From NCBI RefSeq assembly GCF_023078375.1, contig NZ_CP095554.1, positions 1,054,001 to 1,118,000 of the forward strand: 64,000 bases of DNA, in the 5' to 3' direction. Both the position numbers and the translations under genes were made by a program. Origin of the DNA: Roseomonas gilardii subsp. gilardii (GTDB taxonomy: Bacteria > Pseudomonadota > Alphaproteobacteria > Acetobacterales > Acetobacteraceae). Position 1 is the first letter of the stretch; every line of letters begins with the position of its first letter. Positions 1-10,023 of the stretch are shown piece after piece. The notes under the pieces are model-generated. The model searched no databases, was not told the origin of the DNA, and saw only the letters and a list, made by a program, of their open reading frames with translations.

Positions 1-582
1 GCCTATTCCCCCGAGACGGGGAAGCATGCCGGGGAGGAGGGGATGACCCTGGCCGCGATCTGTGAGGCGGCCGTCACGCTCAGCGACAACACCGCCGGCA
101 ACCTGATGCTGGAACAGGTCGGCGGCCCGGCGGGGCTGACCGCTTGGCTGCGCTCCATCGGCGACGGGGTGACGCGGCTCGACCGCTGGGAAACCGCGCT
201 GAACGAGGCGAAGCCGGGCGATCCGCGCGATACCACCAGCCCGGCCGCGATGCTGGCCAGCCTGCACCAAGTGACGCTGGGCGAGGTGCTGTCGGACAAG
301 GGGCGGGCGCGGTTGATCGATTGGCTGCGCGCCAACAGGACGGGCGACAAGCGCCTGCGCGCCGGCCTGCCGGAAGGCTGGCGGGCGGGCGACAAGACCG
401 GCGCGGGGGAGAACGGCAGCAACAACGATGTCGGCCTTCTTTGGCCGCCTCATGCCTCTCCGGCCGGGCCGGCGCCGGTCCTGGTCGCCGCCTATTCCAC
501 CGGCAGCACGGCGGATGGCGCGGCCCGCGATGCGGCCCTGGCCGAGGTGGCCGCGGCCATCGTTGCCGCGAAGGGCCACTGA
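1..582 (+). CDS. Class A beta-lactamase, C-terminal part (cut by window edge)
   Basis: Serine beta-lactamase that would hydrolyse beta-lactam antibiotics in the periplasm. The frame is open from base 1, so the signal peptide and the catalytic SxxK lie outside the window. Seen in order: the SDN loop (SDNTAGN, fragment residues 28-30), the omega-loop glutamate motif (RWETALNEA, the ExxLN pattern of class A) and the KTG triad (DKTGAGENG) on the last strand. Spacing between these fits class A. The stop is at 580-582, and the next gene on this strand starts 345 bases later, so this is the end of a transcription unit. Subfamily and spectrum cannot be read from the fragment. Confidence 0.93.
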   Translation, partial: AYSPETGKHAGEEGMTLAAICEAAVTLSDNTAGNLMLEQVGGPAGLTAWLRSIGDGVTRLDRWETALNEAKPGDPRDTTSPAAMLASLHQVTLGEVLSDKGRARLIDWLRANRTGDKRLRAGLPEGWRAGDKTGAGENGSNNDVGLLWPPHASPAGPAPVLVAAYSTGSTADGAARDAALAEVAAAIVAAKGH

Positions 583-927
583 AGCGGGCCTGACCCGGCC
601 GGAAGGTCACGGAGGCGGAGCGGGCATCCGGATCACGAACCGGCGGAGCCCCGGCCAGCCGAGGTGGCGCGATGGGTGATGGAAGTTGAGTGCCGAGAAA
701 AACCGGGCGGGATGGAGATCCCGTTCATGGGTGCAAAGTCATGTGTAAGTTAAAATAGCGAAATTCCAATGTAGGAATTTTAATTTTCGCCGTTTCAGCC
801 ATGCTGTCAGCGGTTTCGCCCGTATGTTTTCTTTACGATATGGTTATGCTGCTTATCAACGATTGACAGGTGAAACAGGGGGCGAATAGGCCGGGTTCAA
901 AACACGCTTTCCGGCCAGGGGTCCCGC
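583..927. other. Intergenic region with AT-rich leader before the dehydrogenase operon
   Basis: No gene seen. About 735-870 is far more AT-rich than its surroundings and probably holds the promoter of the dehydrogenase operon. An inverted repeat AAATTCC-(6)-GGAATTT at 761-780 is followed by a T-rich tail, as in a terminator or an operator. TTGACA at 863-868 is a possible -35 box, but the -10 region that follows is poor. Confidence 0.5.
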
Positions 928-1662
928 ATGTCGACAGGTCACATGACGCTGCGTCGTCATTTCCTCCTTACCACGGCACTCGCCCTTCCGGCGGCGGCCA
1001 CGCTGGGGGCCGCCTTCGCCCGGATGCCGGCGGCCGAGGCGGCGGAACGCCTCGCCCCCTCGCTCGACAGCTACAAGCCCGTCTTCTTCTCGGCGGAGGA
1101 GTGGGACTTCGTGAAGGCCGCCTGCGACAGGTTGATCCCTTCCGATGCGGAAGGCCCGGGCGCGCTGGACACCAATGTGCCCGTCTTCATCGACCAGGAG
1201 CTGAACGGCCCCTATGGGCAGGCGGCCGACTGGTACATGGAAGGCCCCTTCCAGCCGGATGCCCCGGCGCTGATGGGCTTCCAGCTTCCCTATCCGCCGC
1301 AGGAGATCTACCGCCGCGGCATCCGGGCCACCGGAGCCTTCTGCCGGAAGACCCACGGGAAGGATTTCGAGGCGCTCGACGCCGCCACGCGCGACGCGGT
1401 GCTGACGGGGCTGCAGCACAACGAGATCCGCTTCTCCGATTTCGGCGAGCCGCAGCTCAAGGCCGGGGAATTCTTCTCCTTCCTGCTGACCAACACCAAG
1501 GAAGGCTACCTCTCCGACCCGATGTATGGCGGCAACAAGGGCATGGCGGCGTGGAAGATGATCAACTTCCCCGGGGCCCGTGCCAGCTTCCTCGAATGGG
1601 TGGGGCAGCACAATGTCCGCTACCCGCTCGGCCCGGTCAGCCTCCTGGGCGAACGCGCCTGA
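928..1662 (+). CDS. Gluconate 2-dehydrogenase subunit 3 family protein (Tat-exported small subunit)
   Basis: Small subunit of a membrane-bound three-component sugar/alcohol dehydrogenase. The N-terminus carries a twin-arginine type signal (LRRHFLLTTALALPAA) ending near AFA. The mature part begins with the family hallmark around FFSAEEWDFVKAACDRLIP. In this family the small subunit supplies the Tat signal for the flavoprotein, which has no signal of its own; that fits the next gene, which starts directly with its FAD motif. ATG 928 follows a GGGG tract at about 7 nt; ATG 943 is an alternative start that keeps the RR motif. The GMC subunit follows after 44 bases. Confidence 0.9.
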   Translation: MSTGHMTLRRHFLLTTALALPAAATLGAAFARMPAAEAAERLAPSLDSYKPVFFSAEEWDFVKAACDRLIPSDAEGPGALDTNVPVFIDQELNGPYGQAADWYMEGPFQPDAPALMGFQLPYPPQEIYRRGIRATGAFCRKTHGKDFEALDAATRDAVLTGLQHNEIRFSDFGEPQLKAGEFFSFLLTNTKEGYLSDPMYGGNKGMAAWKMINFPGARASFLEWVGQHNVRYPLGPVSLLGERA

Positions 1663-1706
1663 CCCCGTCCAGCTTCGCTGACGCGCCCCTCCCGCTAGGA
1701 TTCCCC

Positions 1707-3473
1707 ATGACTATCGTCAAAGACGCCGTTGACGCGGTGGTTGTCGGACTGGGCTGGTCCGGTTCGATCATGAGCATCGAGCTGGCGCGTGCCGGGCTCA
1801 AGGTCCGTGCGCTCGAAAGCGGTCCCGAGCGCACCAACGCCCAGCACATCTACCCCAGGCCGGCCGACCAGCTCGCCTATTCCATCCGCCAGAAGGTCTT
1901 CGCCCGCCCGCGCCAGATGGCGACGACGGTGCGGCACAACACCGACGAGGTCGCGCTGCCGACGCGCAACTGGGGCGCCTTCAAGCCCGGCAACGGCGTC
2001 GGCGGTGCCGGCGTGCACTGGACCGGCGTGCTGATCCGCCCGACGCCCACGGACCTGAAGCTCAGGACCTTCGCCGACCAGGCCTACAAGCCCGGCCAGT
2101 TGCAGGAGGACATGCAGATCCAGGACTTCCCCTTCACCTGGGAGGAAATGGAACCCTTCATGGACCATTTCGACAAGGTCTGCGGTGCCTCCGGCGCCAC
2201 GGGGAACCTGCGCGGCCAGATCATGGAGGGCGGCGATCCCTTCGAGGGGCCGCGCTCGAATCCCTTCCCCATGCCGCCGCTGAAGGACACGCTGAACAAC
2301 ACGATGTTCGCCGAGGTGGCGCGGAAGATGGGCTACCATCCCTTCCCGAACCCCTCCGCCGCCGCCTCCGGCCCCTACACCAATCCCTATGGGGTGCAGA
2401 TCGCGCCCTGCAACTACTGCGGCTTCTGCAGCGACTACTACTGCCTGAACTACTCCAAGGCCTCGCCGCAGACGACCATCCTGGATGCGGCGCGGCGCCT
2501 GCGGAACTTCTCCTACGAGGTCAACGCGCATGTCATCCGCGTGGACCTGCATGACGACCGCAAGACCGCCAGGGGCGTGACCTATATCGACGAGCAGGGG
2601 CGGGAGGTCTTCCAGCCCGCGGGCATCGTCATCCTCAGCAGCTTCCAGTTCAACAACGTGCGGCTGATGCTGCTCTCCGGCATCGGCACGCCCTATGACC
2701 CGCATACGGGGGAGGGCGTGGTCGGCCGCAACTACGCCTTCCTGAGCAACGGCAATGCGACGCTGTTCTACAAGGACAAGGTGTTCAACCCCTTCGCCTC
2801 CGCCGGGCCGACGGGACAGATGATCAACGACTTCTCGCCCGGCAACTTCGACGCCGCGTCCCATGGCTTCATCGGCGGCGCGAAGCTGCACAGCTCCCAG
2901 GCCGGCGGCGCGCCGATCGGCGCCTCGCTGCCCGCCGGAACCCCGGGCTGGGGCGCCGGCTGGAAGAAGGGGATGAAGGACTGGTACGGGCATTCCATGA
3001 AGGTCAGCATCACGACGACCTGCATGTCCTATCGCGGCAACTACCTGGACCTCGACCCGACCTACAAGGATCCCTACGGCCAGCCGCTGCTGCGCATCAC
3101 CTTCGACTGGAAGGAGAACGAGCTGAAGCTGCAGCGCTTCCTGCGCGAGCGTGTGCTGGAGATCACCAGGGCGCTGAACCCGGACAGCTTCACCGAGAGC
3201 TTCCTGAAGATGGACTCGCACTGGGACACGCGGGCCTACATCTCCACGCACAATGTCGGCGGGGCGGTGGCGGGCGAGACGCCGGTGGATTCCGCCATCA
3301 ACCGCTATCTGCAGAGCTGGGACGTGCACAATGTCTTCGTCCCTGGCGGCAATGCCTTCCCGCAGAATTTCCAGGCGAACCCGACCAACATGATCGGTGC
3401 CATGACCTACTGGTCCGTCAAGGCGATCACGGAACAGTACCTGAAGAACCCCGGCCCCCTGGTGCAGGCGTGA
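1707..3473 (+). CDS. GMC family flavoprotein, large catalytic subunit of gluconate/sugar dehydrogenase
   Basis: FAD-dependent dehydrogenase of 588 residues. The N-terminal dinucleotide fold reads VVVGLGWSGSIMSIELARAG. A C-terminal GMC block contains the substrate-binding histidine and asparagine (GGNAFPQN, NPTNMIGAMTYW). A cysteine cluster CNYCGFCSDYYC near residue 235 resembles the three-cysteine iron-sulfur motif described for FAD-glucose/fructose dehydrogenase large subunits. No signal peptide: export should be by hitch-hiking on the Tat subunit upstream. The stop overlaps the GTG start of the cytochrome gene by 4 bases, so translation is coupled. Substrate (gluconate, glucose, fructose, sorbitol) cannot be fixed from sequence alone. 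Confidence 0.92.
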   Translation: MTIVKDAVDAVVVGLGWSGSIMSIELARAGLKVRALESGPERTNAQHIYPRPADQLAYSIRQKVFARPRQMATTVRHNTDEVALPTRNWGAFKPGNGVGGAGVHWTGVLIRPTPTDLKLRTFADQAYKPGQLQEDMQIQDFPFTWEEMEPFMDHFDKVCGASGATGNLRGQIMEGGDPFEGPRSNPFPMPPLKDTLNNTMFAEVARKMGYHPFPNPSAAASGPYTNPYGVQIAPCNYCGFCSDYYCLNYSKASPQTTILDAARRLRNFSYEVNAHVIRVDLHDDRKTARGVTYIDEQGREVFQPAGIVILSSFQFNNVRLMLLSGIGTPYDPHTGEGVVGRNYAFLSNGNATLFYKDKVFNPFASAGPTGQMINDFSPGNFDAASHGFIGGAKLHSSQAGGAPIGASLPAGTPGWGAGWKKGMKDWYGHSMKVSITTTCMSYRGNYLDLDPTYKDPYGQPLLRITFDWKENELKLQRFLRERVLEITRALNPDSFTESFLKMDSHWDTRAYISTHNVGGAVAGETPVDSAINRYLQSWDVHNVFVPGGNAFPQNFQANPTNMIGAMTYWSVKAITEQYLKNPGPLVQA

Positions 3474-4849
3474 GCGGCAGGACCATGACGGTGCTGAAAC
3501 CCCTGTTGCTGGCGGCCGGCCTCCTGTCCGGCCTGACGGGTGCCGCGCTGGCGCAGTCCGCTGCCTCCACGCCGGGCGAGGCGGCGCTGATCGAGCGCGG
3601 CGCCTATCTCGCCCGCGCCGGCGACTGCGTGGCCTGCCACACCGGCCCGGGCGGCAAGCCCTTCGCCGGTGGCCTGGCGATCGAGAGCGATCTCGGCCGG
3701 ATCGTCACCACCAACATCACGCCCGACAAGCAGACCGGCATCGGCAGCTACAGCGAGGCGCAGTTCGCCGCCGCGCTGCGCCAGGGCAAGCGGGCGGATG
3801 GCGCCAACCTCTACCCGGCGATGCCCTATCCGTCCTACCGGCTGATCACCGATGAGGACATGCACGCGCTCTACACCTTCTTCATGAAGGGCGTGGAGCC
3901 GGTCGTGAACCGGCCGGAGGAGACGCGGCTCGGCTTCCCCTTCAACCAGCGCTGGGGATTGTCGCTCTGGAACTGGGCTTTCGTGCCCAGCGGCACCTTC
4001 CAGCCGAACCCCCAGGCGAGCGAGGAGATCAACCGGGGTGCCTATCTGGTGGAGGGGCTGGGACATTGTGGCACCTGCCACACGCCGCGCGCCTTCACGA
4101 TGCAGGAGCGGGGCTTCATCGCGAGCGACCGGCACTTCCTCGCGGGCACCGAGCTGAACGGCTGGCACACGCCGCAGCTGCGCGCCGGCGGCGAGGCCGC
4201 CCGCGGCGTGGCCACCTGGAGCGTGCAGGACATCGCCGACTATCTCGGCAAGGGCCGGAACCGTGTCGCCGCGGTCGGCGGCGAGATGAAGCCGGTGGTC
4301 GAGCACAGCATGAACTACATGACGGATGCCGACCTGCACGCGATCGGCGCCTATCTGAAGTCGATCCCCAACACCATGCCGCCGATCCAGCCGAAGCCGG
4401 ACGGGCAGGCCCGGACCGAGGCGAAGCTGACCGCTGCCGTTGATCTGGCGCTGGGTGAGCGCCTCTACCTCGACAATTGCGGCGCCTGTCACTTCGTCAC
4501 CGGCCATGGCGGGGCCACGGTCTTCCCGCGCCTGGACGGCGCCTCGATCGTGAATGCGGAGAACCCGACCGGGCTGATCGCCACGATCCTGGGCGGCGCG
4601 GCCACACCCTCGACCGACCGCGCGCCTTCCGTGCTGCCGATGCCGGGCTTCGCCTATCGCCTGTCGGACGAGGAGGTGGCGGCGCTGGCCAGCTTCCTGC
4701 GCAGCGGCTGGAGCAACACGGCCCCGGCGGTGACGGCCGAGCAGGTGGCCCGGGTGCGCGCGGCCCTGCCGAAGCAGCCGGAGCCGGCGCCGCGCACCGG
4801 CTTCAGCAATGCGTCCGGTGGCAGCAACCCGACTTCCGGCCATCCGTGA
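3470..4849 (+). CDS. Triheme cytochrome c subunit of the membrane-bound dehydrogenase
   Basis: Membrane-anchored cytochrome c that passes electrons from the flavoprotein to ubiquinone at the periplasmic face. After a Sec signal peptide ending at ALAQ, three CXXCH heme sites are present: CVACH, CGTCH and CGACH, spread over three cytochrome domains, as in gluconate and fructose dehydrogenase cytochrome subunits. The C-terminus is Pro/Ser-rich after the last domain. The GTG start at 3470 overlaps the stop of the preceding gene; ATG 3485 is a possible alternative. It closes the three-gene operon. Confidence 0.93.
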   Translation: MSGRTMTVLKPLLLAAGLLSGLTGAALAQSAASTPGEAALIERGAYLARAGDCVACHTGPGGKPFAGGLAIESDLGRIVTTNITPDKQTGIGSYSEAQFAAALRQGKRADGANLYPAMPYPSYRLITDEDMHALYTFFMKGVEPVVNRPEETRLGFPFNQRWGLSLWNWAFVPSGTFQPNPQASEEINRGAYLVEGLGHCGTCHTPRAFTMQERGFIASDRHFLAGTELNGWHTPQLRAGGEAARGVATWSVQDIADYLGKGRNRVAAVGGEMKPVVEHSMNYMTDADLHAIGAYLKSIPNTMPPIQPKPDGQARTEAKLTAAVDLALGERLYLDNCGACHFVTGHGGATVFPRLDGASIVNAENPTGLIATILGGAATPSTDRAPSVLPMPGFAYRLSDEEVAALASFLRSGWSNTAPAVTAEQVARVRAALPKQPEPAPRTGFSNASGGSNPTSGHP

Positions 4850-4976
4850 CGGGCGGCGCCAGGATGGCTTCCGCCCATCCTGGCGCCAACCTCCTGCCGG
4901 GCGGGCAGGGCGCAGGGCCCCCGGCATGCCGTTTGCAAACCGACGGGCGACATCTTCCCGCCAGGGGGTTCCGCCC

Positions 4977-6320
4977 ATGCCACAGCCACGTCTCCGTCCC
5001 TATCTCTCGCGCATCCAGGGCTTTGCCGCCGGCCGGGACTCGCCCCGCGCGGTGCTGGAGGAATGCCTGGAGGCCCTGGCGGCGTGGGAACCCCGGATCG
5101 GCGCCTTCACCGCGCTGAACGCCGAGGCGGCACGGCAGGCCGCCGACGGTGCCGCGCGGCGCTGGCGGGAGGGCAGGGCGCTTTCGCCCATCGACGGCAT
5201 GCCGGTCGGCGTCAAGGACACGATCGAGACGGAGGACCTGCCCACCGGCATGGGCTCCCCCCTCTATGACGGCTATCAGCCGCGTTTCGATGCCGCCAGC
5301 GTGCAGGGGCTGCGCGAGGCCGGTGCCGTCATCCTGGGCAAGACGGTGACCACGGAATTCGCCTCCACCGAGCCGCGCGGCACCCGCAACCCCTGGGACA
5401 CGGACCGTACCCCGGGCGGCAGCAGCAGCGGCTCCGCCGCCGCGGTGGCGGCGGGCGAGGTCTGCGGCGCGCTGGGCACGCAGGTGGTGGGCTCCATCCT
5501 GCGCCCCTCCGGCTTCTGCGGCACCTATGGCTTCAAGCCCAGCGTCGGCGGGCTGAACCGCGGCGGCAGCCTGGACTTCCTCAGCCAGAGCTGCACCGGC
5601 CCGATCGCCGCCAGCCTGGAGGATTGCTGGGCCATGGCCATCGCCATCGCCGAGCGGGTCGGCGGCGATCCGGGCTATCCCGGCCTGTGCGGGCCGAAGG
5701 CACCGCCACCCGCGCGCCGGCCGGAGCGGCTCGCCCTGCTGCGCACCGCCGGCTGGGCGGTGCTGGAACCCCAGGCCCAGGCGGCGCTGGAAGGGGCGCT
5801 CGACATGCTGCGCCGCCATGGGGTCGAGATCCTGGAGGCCGCCACCTGCCCCGAACTGGCGGCGGTGGAGCAGGCAATCGCCCCGGCCATGGAGATCGTC
5901 ACCCGCATCAATGCCTGGGAATGGCTCTGGCCGCTCGGCAGCTATATGCGCCGCGATCCCGCCGCGCTCAGCCAGGCCACGCATCTCCGCTGGGAACGGG
6001 CCCGCGGCATGACCCGGGCGGACTACGCCGCCGCCCTGGAGCGGCGGCAGGCGGCGCGCGAGACCTTCGCCCGCCTTGCCGCGCGCTGCGATGCCGTGGT
6101 CAGCCTCACCGCCCCGGGCGCCGCGCCGGCCGGGCTGGGCTCCACCGGCAACCCTGTCTTCGTCGCGCCCGGCTCGATGCTCGGCGTGCCCGCCCTGGCC
6201 CTGCCGCGCCTGACGGCGAGCGGCCTGCCACTCGGGTTGCAGCTCCTGGGCTTCAGCAACGCCGATGCGGCGCTCTTCGGTCATGGCGCCTGGGTGGACA
6301 GGACACTCTCCGCCGCTTGA
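4977..6320 (+). CDS. Amidase signature family hydrolase
   Basis: Hydrolyses an amide or related C-N bond in the cytoplasm. The Ser-cisSer-Lys triad is present: Lys80 in GVKDTIET, cis-Ser149 in PGGSSSGSAAAVAAG and nucleophile Ser173 in VVGSILRPSGFCG. The usual GGSI of the nucleophile loop reads VGSI here, a mild departure. ATG 4977 was preferred because the protein then begins at the usual family N-terminus; the longer frame from 4809 overlaps the cytochrome gene. It lies 127 bases after the cytochrome operon and may be its own unit. The substrate is unknown. Confidence 0.88.
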   Translation: MPQPRLRPYLSRIQGFAAGRDSPRAVLEECLEALAAWEPRIGAFTALNAEAARQAADGAARRWREGRALSPIDGMPVGVKDTIETEDLPTGMGSPLYDGYQPRFDAASVQGLREAGAVILGKTVTTEFASTEPRGTRNPWDTDRTPGGSSSGSAAAVAAGEVCGALGTQVVGSILRPSGFCGTYGFKPSVGGLNRGGSLDFLSQSCTGPIAASLEDCWAMAIAIAERVGGDPGYPGLCGPKAPPPARRPERLALLRTAGWAVLEPQAQAALEGALDMLRRHGVEILEAATCPELAAVEQAIAPAMEIVTRINAWEWLWPLGSYMRRDPAALSQATHLRWERARGMTRADYAAALERRQAARETFARLAARCDAVVSLTAPGAAPAGLGSTGNPVFVAPGSMLGVPALALPRLTASGLPLGLQLLGFSNADAALFGHGAWVDRTLSAA

Positions 6321-6354
6321 ACCGGCGCGGTCCGCGCATGACGTCTGGTGTCGC

Positions 6355-6698
6355 CCTGTCCCGGGGGACAAGGCTCCGCCTTTTCCCCCGCGCCCCCTAT
6401 CCGCCAGGACGCCCAAGGGTCCCATGGGGCCCCTGGACCCCATTCGCTGGCACCTGCTGAGGCCGGATCGCGCCGGAGAGCATGGCTCTCCGGCGACTGT
6501 GGGCGTCACCCGCGCGGACAAGCTGTTTTTCTTCTTTTTGGGCTTCCTGCTGATCCACCTGCGCCCAGGGATCAATCCACAGACTGACGGCCACCAGCGG
6601 TGCCCACGAAAGCCTGAGGTCCGGGGACCGGCTTCGGTCCCCGGCGGAGTGGGGGGCCGGGGCGAGAGGCAGCGCCTCTCCCCCGGGGGCAGCCTCAG
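6355..6698 (-). repeat. Intergenic repeat R1, copy 1 (inverted orientation)
   Basis: About 340 bases that, reverse-complemented, align along nearly their whole length with 13559-13889 and 38223-38541. Shared landmarks: a GC-rich hairpin at each end, a GGGGACCG-type hairpin beside CACTCCGCC, GGCTTTCGT(G/T)GG, TTGATCCCTGG, an A-rich AAAGAAGAAAAAC tract, a GCCGGAGAGC stem-loop and TCCTGGCGGAT. It fills the gap between the amidase and the convergent glycosyltransferase gene and contains no credible gene. Confidence 0.9.
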
Positions 6699-6711
6699 GC
6701 GTAGCGCCCGA

Positions 6712-8130
6712 TCAGCCCAGCGCCGCCAGAACGGCGGCGGCGGTGCCGGACCAGGGCACCGGGTGGAAGCCTTCGCGGATCCCGGCTTCCATGGCGGCGA
6801 GATGCGCCGGATTCTCGATCAGCGCCCGGGCGGCGGCGGTGGCGCCGGTGGCGTTGTCCGGGTCGAGATAGGCGCAGAAGCGCCCTCCGGCCTCCGGTAC
6901 CGAGGCCCGGTCGGAGGCGAGGCAGACCCGGCCGAAGCTCAGGCTTTCCGTCACCGGCAGGCCCCAGCCCTCGTAGAAGGAGGGAAAGACGGTGAAGCGG
7001 CAGTCGCGGTAGAGCAGCCGCAGGTCGGAATCGCTCGGCGAGCCGGCCAGGACCAGCTTGCCGCCGAGATTCGCCGTGTTGCGGATCTGGCCGAGCAGGT
7101 CCTGAACCAGCCAGCCGGCGCCGCCGGCGAAGACCAGGCGCGGCACCTCCCGCTCCGGCATCTCCTCCAGCAGCCGGCGCCAGACGCGGAAGGCGAGGGC
7201 GTGGTTCTTGCGCGCCTCGATGGTGGAGACGAAGAGCACATAGCCCGGATCGCCCGGCGGCGGCGGCACGGCGGGTTCCGGACGCCGCGCGGCGCCGAAG
7301 CCGGTGCCGACGGGAAAGGCGGTGATGCGCGGTGCCGGGGCGATGCCCTGCCGCGCCGCCCATTCCGCCGCGTCCCGCGCCGTGGCCTCGGAGATGGCCA
7401 GCACATGGTCCACCTGCGGCAGGGTGCGGCGCAGCCAGGGGCCGAAGACCCGCATCAGCCCCGGATCGGTCCATTCCGGGTATTTCACCGCGATCAGGTC
7501 ATAGAGCACGAGCGCGATGCGCAGGCCGGTGTGCGCCTTCATCCGGCCCAGCACCAGGCCGTAGTCCGGATGCGCCCAGGGCGCGCCGGGGATCAGCAGC
7601 GTGTCGCCGGGCGCGGGTTCCACGACCGTGCGCTCGGGCGCCTTGCCCGTGCCCGGCCCGCGCCGGCCCAGCGCGCCGGTGGCGCCCCGCAGCGCGCGGC
7701 CGAGCTCCGCGGCGACCGAGGCCTGCGCCACGGTGGCGCGGGCGAGCGGGATGCGGACATCGCCCGGCAGCCAGCCCGCCGCCCGGCGGAGCAGGCCGCG
7801 CCGGGCCTCCTCCACAGGGGCGGCGATGTGCTCCGCCACCACCGCATGCCCGTCGCGTCCCGGTGGCGGCGCATCGTCGCCGCCGGAGAGCCGGGCGTAG
7901 AGCGCCTCCAGCTCCGCCCATTCCACCGCGCGCAGCCCCTCGCGCGGCGGCACGGCGCGGCAGAAGCGAACGCCCGGATGCGGCGCCAGGGCACGGCAGA
8001 GCTCGAAGGCGAGGCGCTGGATGCCGGACAGCCGGTTGCGGATCGCGGCATAGTCCAGCAGGTCGCCGACCTCGACCCAGAGGGTGCGTGCCGGATGGGA
8101 GATCGGTGCGCTCGTTGCTGCTGCGCTCAT
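6712..8130 (-). CDS. Glycosyltransferase family 4 (surface polysaccharide)
   Basis: Cytoplasmic GT-B fold glycosyltransferase of 472 residues. The C-terminal donor-sugar domain is clear: YVLFVSTIEARKNH (strand and RKN pattern), LVFAGGAGW, VLAGSPSDSDLRLLYRDC, then FPSFYEGWGLPVTESLSFG, the E-x7-E motif of GT4 enzymes. The N-terminal half is specific to a group of mannosyltransferase-like proteins with LYDLIAVKYPEW. ATG 8130 was chosen over the longer frame because the upstream extension is arginine/proline-rich, shadow-like sequence. It lies 91 bases downstream of a polysaccharide ABC exporter on the same strand, so it probably builds the exported glycan. Confidence 0.88.
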   Translation of the reverse strand: MSAAATSAPISHPARTLWVEVGDLLDYAAIRNRLSGIQRLAFELCRALAPHPGVRFCRAVPPREGLRAVEWAELEALYARLSGGDDAPPPGRDGHAVVAEHIAAPVEEARRGLLRRAAGWLPGDVRIPLARATVAQASVAAELGRALRGATGALGRRGPGTGKAPERTVVEPAPGDTLLIPGAPWAHPDYGLVLGRMKAHTGLRIALVLYDLIAVKYPEWTDPGLMRVFGPWLRRTLPQVDHVLAISEATARDAAEWAARQGIAPAPRITAFPVGTGFGAARRPEPAVPPPPGDPGYVLFVSTIEARKNHALAFRVWRRLLEEMPEREVPRLVFAGGAGWLVQDLLGQIRNTANLGGKLVLAGSPSDSDLRLLYRDCRFTVFPSFYEGWGLPVTESLSFGRVCLASDRASVPEAGGRFCAYLDPDNATGATAAARALIENPAHLAAMEAGIREGFHPVPWSGTAAAVLAALG

Positions 8131-8221
8131 CGGGACCCCGGTCAGGTCAAGGCCAAGGGGGCGGGGAGGGATGTTGTGTCGGCCCCGGCGAGGACCGCAA
8201 GGCATCAGGCGGGAAGCGCCG

Positions 8222-8956
<735 letters not shown>

Positions 8957-8963
8957 GTCGTCG

Positions 8964-9800
8964 TCAGACCCAGAAGGCGAGGCGGCCGCGGAAGCGGACG
9001 AAGAAGCCCAGGGCCAGCCCCGTGGCGACCAGGGTGTAGAGGATGGCGCCGACCCAGGCCATCGGTGCGCCGCCGCCATCCACCAGCGGGCCGCGCAGCA
9101 CTTCCAGCAGGTCGTAGAAGGGGTTCAGCGGCAGCCAGGCCCGGGCCGCGGGGCTCAGCAGGTCGGCCTTCCAGATCACCGGGCTCATGAAGAAGGCGAG
9201 CTGCATGATGTTGGTCACGATCGGCCCGACATCGCGGAAGCGGGCGCAGATCATGCCCAGGAAGACCGAGGCCGCCAGGGCGTTGACGAAGAAGATCAGC
9301 AGCCCGGGGACCAGCAGCGCGACCTCCGGTCCCGGCCAGCGGTTGAAGATCGCCAGCACGATGAAGAGCAGGGGGATGTTGTGCGCCGCCGTCAGCACGT
9401 TGCGGAAGACGCAGCGCATCGCATGCACGGAGAAGGGCAGGCGCATCTGCCGGATCACGCCCTCCGCCCCTGTCAGGGCCGAGCAGGCATCCAGCACCAG
9501 GTTGTTGATCGTGTTCCAGGCCACCAGGCTGACCGCCAGATGCGGCAGGTAGTCGCGCAGGCTGATGCCGAGGAGGCGGGAATAGAGCAGCCCCAGCCCC
9601 ATCAGCATCGCGGCGGTGGAAAGGGTCAGCCAGAAGGGCCCGATCACCGAGCCCCGGTAGCGATTGCGCAGGTCGAGTCGCGCCAGCGCCCAGCTCAGCC
9701 GCCAGGTCTGCAGGCCGGAGGTCAGATCCTCCATGGCGCGGGAGAAGCGTCGCGGGTTGCGCGCGTCGATCTGGAAGACGGGCGACGGCTGGGCGGTCAT
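8964..9800 (-). CDS. Polysaccharide ABC exporter, ABC-2 permease (Wzm/KpsM type)
   Basis: Inner-membrane permease of 278 residues with an amphipathic N-terminus (DLRNRYRGSVIGPFWLTL, the family hallmark), about six membrane segments and the conserved LNPFYDLLEVLRGPL near the C-terminus. It pairs with the ATPase gene directly downstream. First gene of the minus-strand export cluster. Confidence 0.93.
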   Translation of the reverse strand: MTAQPSPVFQIDARNPRRFSRAMEDLTSGLQTWRLSWALARLDLRNRYRGSVIGPFWLTLSTAAMLMGLGLLYSRLLGISLRDYLPHLAVSLVAWNTINNLVLDACSALTGAEGVIRQMRLPFSVHAMRCVFRNVLTAAHNIPLLFIVLAIFNRWPGPEVALLVPGLLIFFVNALAASVFLGMICARFRDVGPIVTNIMQLAFFMSPVIWKADLLSPAARAWLPLNPFYDLLEVLRGPLVDGGGAPMAWVGAILYTLVATGLALGFFVRFRGRLAFWV

Positions 9801-10023
9801 GGCGGGCGTGCCTATACGAAGCCGGGAAGCGCCACAACCTGTCTTACCGGCAGGGCGGCCCCGCCCTGCCCGCCGGAGCCGTGGCGGGCCGTGTCACCAG
9901 GGGGCAGGGAAGGCCGGGAGACCGGGGGCAGGCATCGCCTTTCCCCCTGTGCTTCCATGGGGTCCCAATGGGAGCACCAAGTGGGAGCCCCGAGTGGGAG
10001 CTCCCGTGAGAGTCCCTGCGGTC
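9801..10023. other. Intergenic region with GC-rich hairpins
   Basis: No gene. It holds GC-rich inverted repeats and a short run of related GTGGGAGC/ATGGGAGC units between about 9960 and 10010. It looks like a degenerate relative of the genome's structured intergenic repeats, but it does not align end to end with R1 or R2. Confidence 0.4.

Noticed and set aside
870-1706. Upstream open extension of the GMC gene frame
   Set aside because: Overlaps the Tat small-subunit gene, is Gly/Arg-rich, and lacks the FAD motif; ATG 1707 gives the family start.
1695-3329. 544-codon minus-strand frame
   Set aside because: Antisense to the GMC flavoprotein, Arg/Gly/His-rich, no domain.
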